In this document: positions 51,853 to 54,565 of the stretch, piece after piece
How the letters are laid out: every line of letters begins with the position of its first letter
Position numbering within the stretch: position 1 is the first letter of the stretch
Assembly: GCA_021157415.1 (NCBI GenBank)
Contig: JAGGWN010000090.1
Coordinates: 1-54,565 of the forward strand
Source: Bacteroidales bacterium
GTDB taxonomy: Bacteria; Bacteroidota; Bacteroidia; Bacteroidales; VadinHA17
Direction: 5' to 3'
Length of the DNA stretch: 54,565 nucleotides
Program-made: the position numbers and the translations under genes
The notes under the pieces: model-generated
Databases searched by the model: none
What the model saw: only the letters and a program-made list of their open reading frames with translations
What the model was told of the DNA's origin: nothing

Positions 51853-54565
51853 ATGAAACACCGAATAGCCATGGTAAGAAAAGGTATTCCCTTCGTACTG
51901 TATAGAATGTTATTTCCTGCTATACTTCTTTTCATTTTTACATTTTCCCTTAAAGCACAAACATACAATATTGACGATTACAACGGTCAAACCGTAAACA
52001 TTTGCGCCGGCACTTTTTACGACAGTAACAATGGGGCAGGAGACTATTATGACAACAATGAAACCTACATCGTAACATTCTGCTCGGACAACAGTGATCA
52101 TATCAACTTTGACTTCACTACTTTTGAAATACGGACAGGGGATACTCTTTGGATCTATGACGGTCCTGACACCAGTGCTCCGCTGTTGGGCGCCTACACG
52201 GGAGAAGGCCGTAGTTTTTCGATAGCTTCTTCCGGAACCTGCTTAACTTTTCGTTTCGTTTCCGATCCACAATATACCCGCGAGGGATGGGTTGCTTCTA
52301 TATCCTGCGGAACTTGTTTCCCTCCCGTAACCTCCCCCATCACACCCGGTGACGCCAATGTATGTGCCGGAGAAACAATAACATACTCAATAAACAATCA
52401 TACAGGCTCAACCTATGATTGGACGGTCGTGAACGGAGCTCCTGCCTCCTATTCCGGTTCAAACACACTGGATATTACATGGAGTTCGATAGGGGGTATC
52501 TCCGGGTATGTCAAGGTTGTGGAAACCGGTAGCTGCGGAGCCAAAGACTCCAGCGAACTGGTGGTGGATATTAATAATGCCCCTCTGGTAAGTTTTAGCG
52601 GTCTTCTTTCCGATTATTGCATTTACGACGAAAACGACACTCTTACGGGTATTCCTGCCGGAGGTGTCTTCAGCGGAGATGGAATAACAGACAGTATATT
52701 TTCCCCGGCCATAGCAGGCCCGGGACCTCACACCATCATTTATTCTTACACCGATCCCACTTCAGGATGTACAGGTCAGGACAGCCAGACCACTACCGTG
52801 CATGACACTCCGGCCGTCAACCTTACCGGTTTGGATACACTCTATGACATCAACGACCCGGCGGTGACACTATCCGGCAATCCTGCCGGTGGAGTTTTCT
52901 CCGGACCTGGCGTGACCGGGGATACCTTCTATCCGGATTCTGCCGGCGTAGGCATTCATCAGATTATATACCAATATACCGATGCTTCGGGATGCACCAA
53001 CGCAGACACAGCCTACACCGAGGTCAGAAATTACGACTTTAAAGCAGGTGCTATCATCCTTTCGGACATAGATAATTGGTGTTCCTCAGATGCCCGATAC
53101 TCCACCATTGGTGCAACACCGGACGAATCGAGAGGTTCCTGCTGGCCTAACGGACCTGGCTTTAACCGCTGGTTTAAGTTCCGGGCCACCACAACCCAGG
53201 TATTTGTACAGGTGAAAATTGGCGGCGATGAAGGGACCATGAGATATCCCCTGGCAGCCATATGGGATGAATCCGGATCACAAATTGCCTGTACCCGTTA
53301 TGCAAGTCAATATAGCGACATCAGTCTTGGAAGTGCCGGCCTGACACCGGGAGAATGGTATTACATCTCCGTAGATAACTACAACAACGCAGGTTACAGA
53401 GGAACCTTTACCCTGTGTGTTGACGATTCGGTTAACAATGATTTCAAAGCCGGGGCTATTGAACTAACCGACTTTAACAACTGGTGTTCCGGCAATGCAG
53501 CTTATACCACCATGAACGCTTCGCCGGATGAATCCAGAGGAAGCTGCTGGAACACCGGCCCCAACTTTAACGTCTGGTTCAAATTTCAAGCCACCTCCAG
53601 CGATATCAATATCACCCTGAAAACAGGAGGCGATGAGGGAACACTCAGGTATCCCTACATTGCATTATGGGATGATTCCAGCAATGAAATAGCTTGTGCC
53701 AGGTATGCCGGATCCTATTCGGACCTCTCCATCGGATCTACCAGCCTGGTCCCTGGAAACTGGTACTATATTTCCGTGGACAATTATAACAATGTAACTT
53801 ATCGCGGCACCTTCACGCTATGTATAGACAATACCATTACTTACGATTTCAGGGAAGGAGCCCTGGAGATTCCCGATACCGGTGTCTGGTGCTCGGGTGA
53901 TGCCGCTTATTCCACCATGAATGCCTCTGCTGACGGAATAAAGGGAAGTTGCTGGAATACCGGCCCCAACTATAACCGCTGGTTTAAATTCCAGGCTACC
54001 ACCCCTCAGGTACTCGTTCAGCTAAAAACCGGAGGTGATGAGGGTACACTCAGGTATCCTTACCTCGTTTTGCAGGATTCGACAGGAAATGAACTTGGCT
54101 GTGCCCGCTATAGCTCCACATACAGCGATCTTAGTGTCGGAGCTACCGGACTTACCGTTGGAGACTGGTACTACATCTCTGTGGATAACTATGCCAATAA
54201 CGCTTATAGAGGAACTTTTACCCTTTGCGTTACGGACAGTATTGATTATGATTTTAAAGCAGGAGCTATTGAATTAACCGATATAAATAACTGGACCTCT
54301 TCCGAAGCTGCTTATACCACTATGAACGCCTCGCCGGATGAATCAAAAGGTTCTTGCTGGCCTAACGGACCTGGCTTCAACCGGTGGTTTAAGTTCCAGG
54401 CTACCAACAATATGATAACGGTAAAAGTTAAAACAGGGGGTTCTGAAGGAACATTGCGCTATCCCTATGTAGCTATCTGGGACGATTCCAACGCAGAAGT
54501 CGCCTGCACTCGTTATACTTCCGCGTATAGTGACTTATCCGTAGGGTCCAATAACCTGATACCTG
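51853..54565 (+). CDS. Large secreted CUB / PKD-like / tandem-repeat surface protein, 3' end missing
   Basis: 904 codons are visible and the frame is open at the window edge. A signal peptide ends near KAQ; ATG 51853 is used, with ATG 51871 and 51907 also possible. Residues about 48-155 form a CUB domain (CAGTFYDSNNGAGDYYDNN, DTLWIYDGPDTSAPLLGAY). A PKD-like domain follows (about 165-235), then two Ig-like modules of about 75 residues sharing PAGGVFSG, IIYxYTD and GC. From residue 394 an exact 135-residue unit repeats: WCS, GSCW, RWFKFQAT, GGDEGTLRYPY, and WYYISVDNYNN...RGTFTLCV. The unit resembles a PPC-type jelly-roll. Extracellular adhesion or glycan binding is likely, but inferred. A C-terminal T9SS domain would be expected beyond the edge. 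Confidence 0.88.
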   Translation, partial: MKHRIAMVRKGIPFVLYRMLFPAILLFIFTFSLKAQTYNIDDYNGQTVNICAGTFYDSNNGAGDYYDNNETYIVTFCSDNSDHINFDFTTFEIRTGDTLWIYDGPDTSAPLLGAYTGEGRSFSIASSGTCLTFRFVSDPQYTREGWVASISCGTCFPPVTSPITPGDANVCAGETITYSINNHTGSTYDWTVVNGAPASYSGSNTLDITWSSIGGISGYVKVVETGSCGAKDSSELVVDINNAPLVSFSGLLSDYCIYDENDTLTGIPAGGVFSGDGITDSIFSPAIAGPGPHTIIYSYTDPTSGCTGQDSQTTTVHDTPAVNLTGLDTLYDINDPAVTLSGNPAGGVFSGPGVTGDTFYPDSAGVGIHQIIYQYTDASGCTNADTAYTEVRNYDFKAGAIILSDIDNWCSSDARYSTIGATPDESRGSCWPNGPGFNRWFKFRATTTQVFVQVKIGGDEGTMRYPLAAIWDESGSQIACTRYASQYSDISLGSAGLTPGEWYYISVDNYNNAGYRGTFTLCVDDSVNNDFKAGAIELTDFNNWCSGNAAYTTMNASPDESRGSCWNTGPNFNVWFKFQATSSDINITLKTGGDEGTLRYPYIALWDDSSNEIACARYAGSYSDLSIGSTSLVPGNWYYISVDNYNNVTYRGTFTLCIDNTITYDFREGALEIPDTGVWCSGDAAYSTMNASADGIKGSCWNTGPNYNRWFKFQATTPQVLVQLKTGGDEGTLRYPYLVLQDSTGNELGCARYSSTYSDLSVGATGLTVGDWYYISVDNYANNAYRGTFTLCVTDSIDYDFKAGAIELTDINNWTSSEAAYTTMNASPDESKGSCWPNGPGFNRWFKFQATNNMITVKVKTGGSEGTLRYPYVAIWDDSNAEVACTRYTSAYSDLSVGSNNLIP
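53032..54565 (+). repeat. 405-bp in-frame tandem repeats (three full copies and one partial)
   Basis: Units start at 53032, 53437, 53842 and 54247, exactly 405 bp apart with no indels, and the fourth is cut by the window edge. Copies 1 and 4 share GSCWPNGPGFNRWFKF while copies 2 and 3 have GSCWNTGPN, suggesting copy exchange. Each full unit has four Cys; copy 4 has WTS in place of WCS. Confidence 0.92.

Noticed and set aside
1-54565. CRISPR arrays, transposases, prophage or integrase genes
   Set aside because: None were seen on either strand; the only long regular repeats are the in-frame 405-bp units of one coding sequence.

Overview
The window reads as one contiguous piece of a Bacteroidota chromosome, most likely from a Bacteroidales-like anaerobe. 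The evidence is a TonB-dependent receptor with a carboxypeptidase-regulatory N-terminus, a secreted subtilase with a type IX secretion (T9SS) C-terminal sorting domain, several SPII lipoproteins, weak or absent Shine-Dalgarno sequences, and repeated promoters of the Bacteroidota type (TTG, 18-21 bp, TANNTTTG). Both tRNA genes lack an encoded CCA, and a CCA-adding enzyme is present. I saw no phage, transposase, CRISPR array or rRNA. Most genes are conserved housekeeping genes; the interest lies in unusual neighbourhoods, fusions and non-coding structure.

Layout: (1) 1-5.4 kb: truncated NAD(P)HX repair enzyme (minus); POT-family peptide transporter plus lipoprotein sulfatase behind a promoter with tandem palindromes; lone SiaC-like protein; tRNA-Met. 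(2) 5.7-12.3 kb, plus strand: START-like protein, LptF/G permease, two glycosyltransferases, RibBA, Fmt. (3) 12.3-15.4 kb: LysM glucosaminidase lipoprotein, cytidine deaminase, RluA-type pseudouridine synthase, PanB. (4) 15.8-25.9 kb, plus strand: DnaK, MORN-repeat protein, T9SS subtilase, then xseA, two tandem TPR histidine kinases and xseB. (5) 25.9-35.7 kb, minus strand: aspartase fused to a cyclic-nucleotide-binding-like domain, BadF/NagK-type kinase, a 1170-residue multi-PAS hybrid kinase, a TonB-dependent receptor under a TPP riboswitch (hence a probable thiamine receptor), and thioredoxin. (6) 35.9-46.6 kb: CCA-adding enzyme (plus), then on the minus strand an EEP-family nuclease, a beta-helix lipoprotein, and a tight run PhoH-SixA-Ppk1-IMPase-LpxL-like-GT2. 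(7) 46.7-51.6 kb: nitroreductase and FolC; tRNA-Val followed by a nested palindromic element; methionine-salvage genes mtnP and mtnA; a divergent HAD hydrolase. (8) 51.85 kb to the right edge: the start of a large secreted protein with a CUB domain, PKD/Ig-like domains and exact 405-bp (135-residue) tandem repeats.

Genes that appear to work together: the peptide transporter and sulfatase; the envelope genes lptF/G with glycosyltransferases; exonuclease VII split by two sensor kinases; the TPP riboswitch with its receptor; polyphosphate/phosphohistidine metabolism (SixA, Ppk1) beside lipid A-type acylation; and methylthioadenosine recycling (MtnP, MtnA). The best candidates for something undescribed are the aspartase fusion whose nucleotide-binding domain lacks the usual phosphate-binding arginine, the twin kinases nested inside exonuclease VII, the three-hairpin element abutting tRNA-Val, and the 405-bp repeat protein. 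All homology calls rest on motif recognition by eye; no database search was run.
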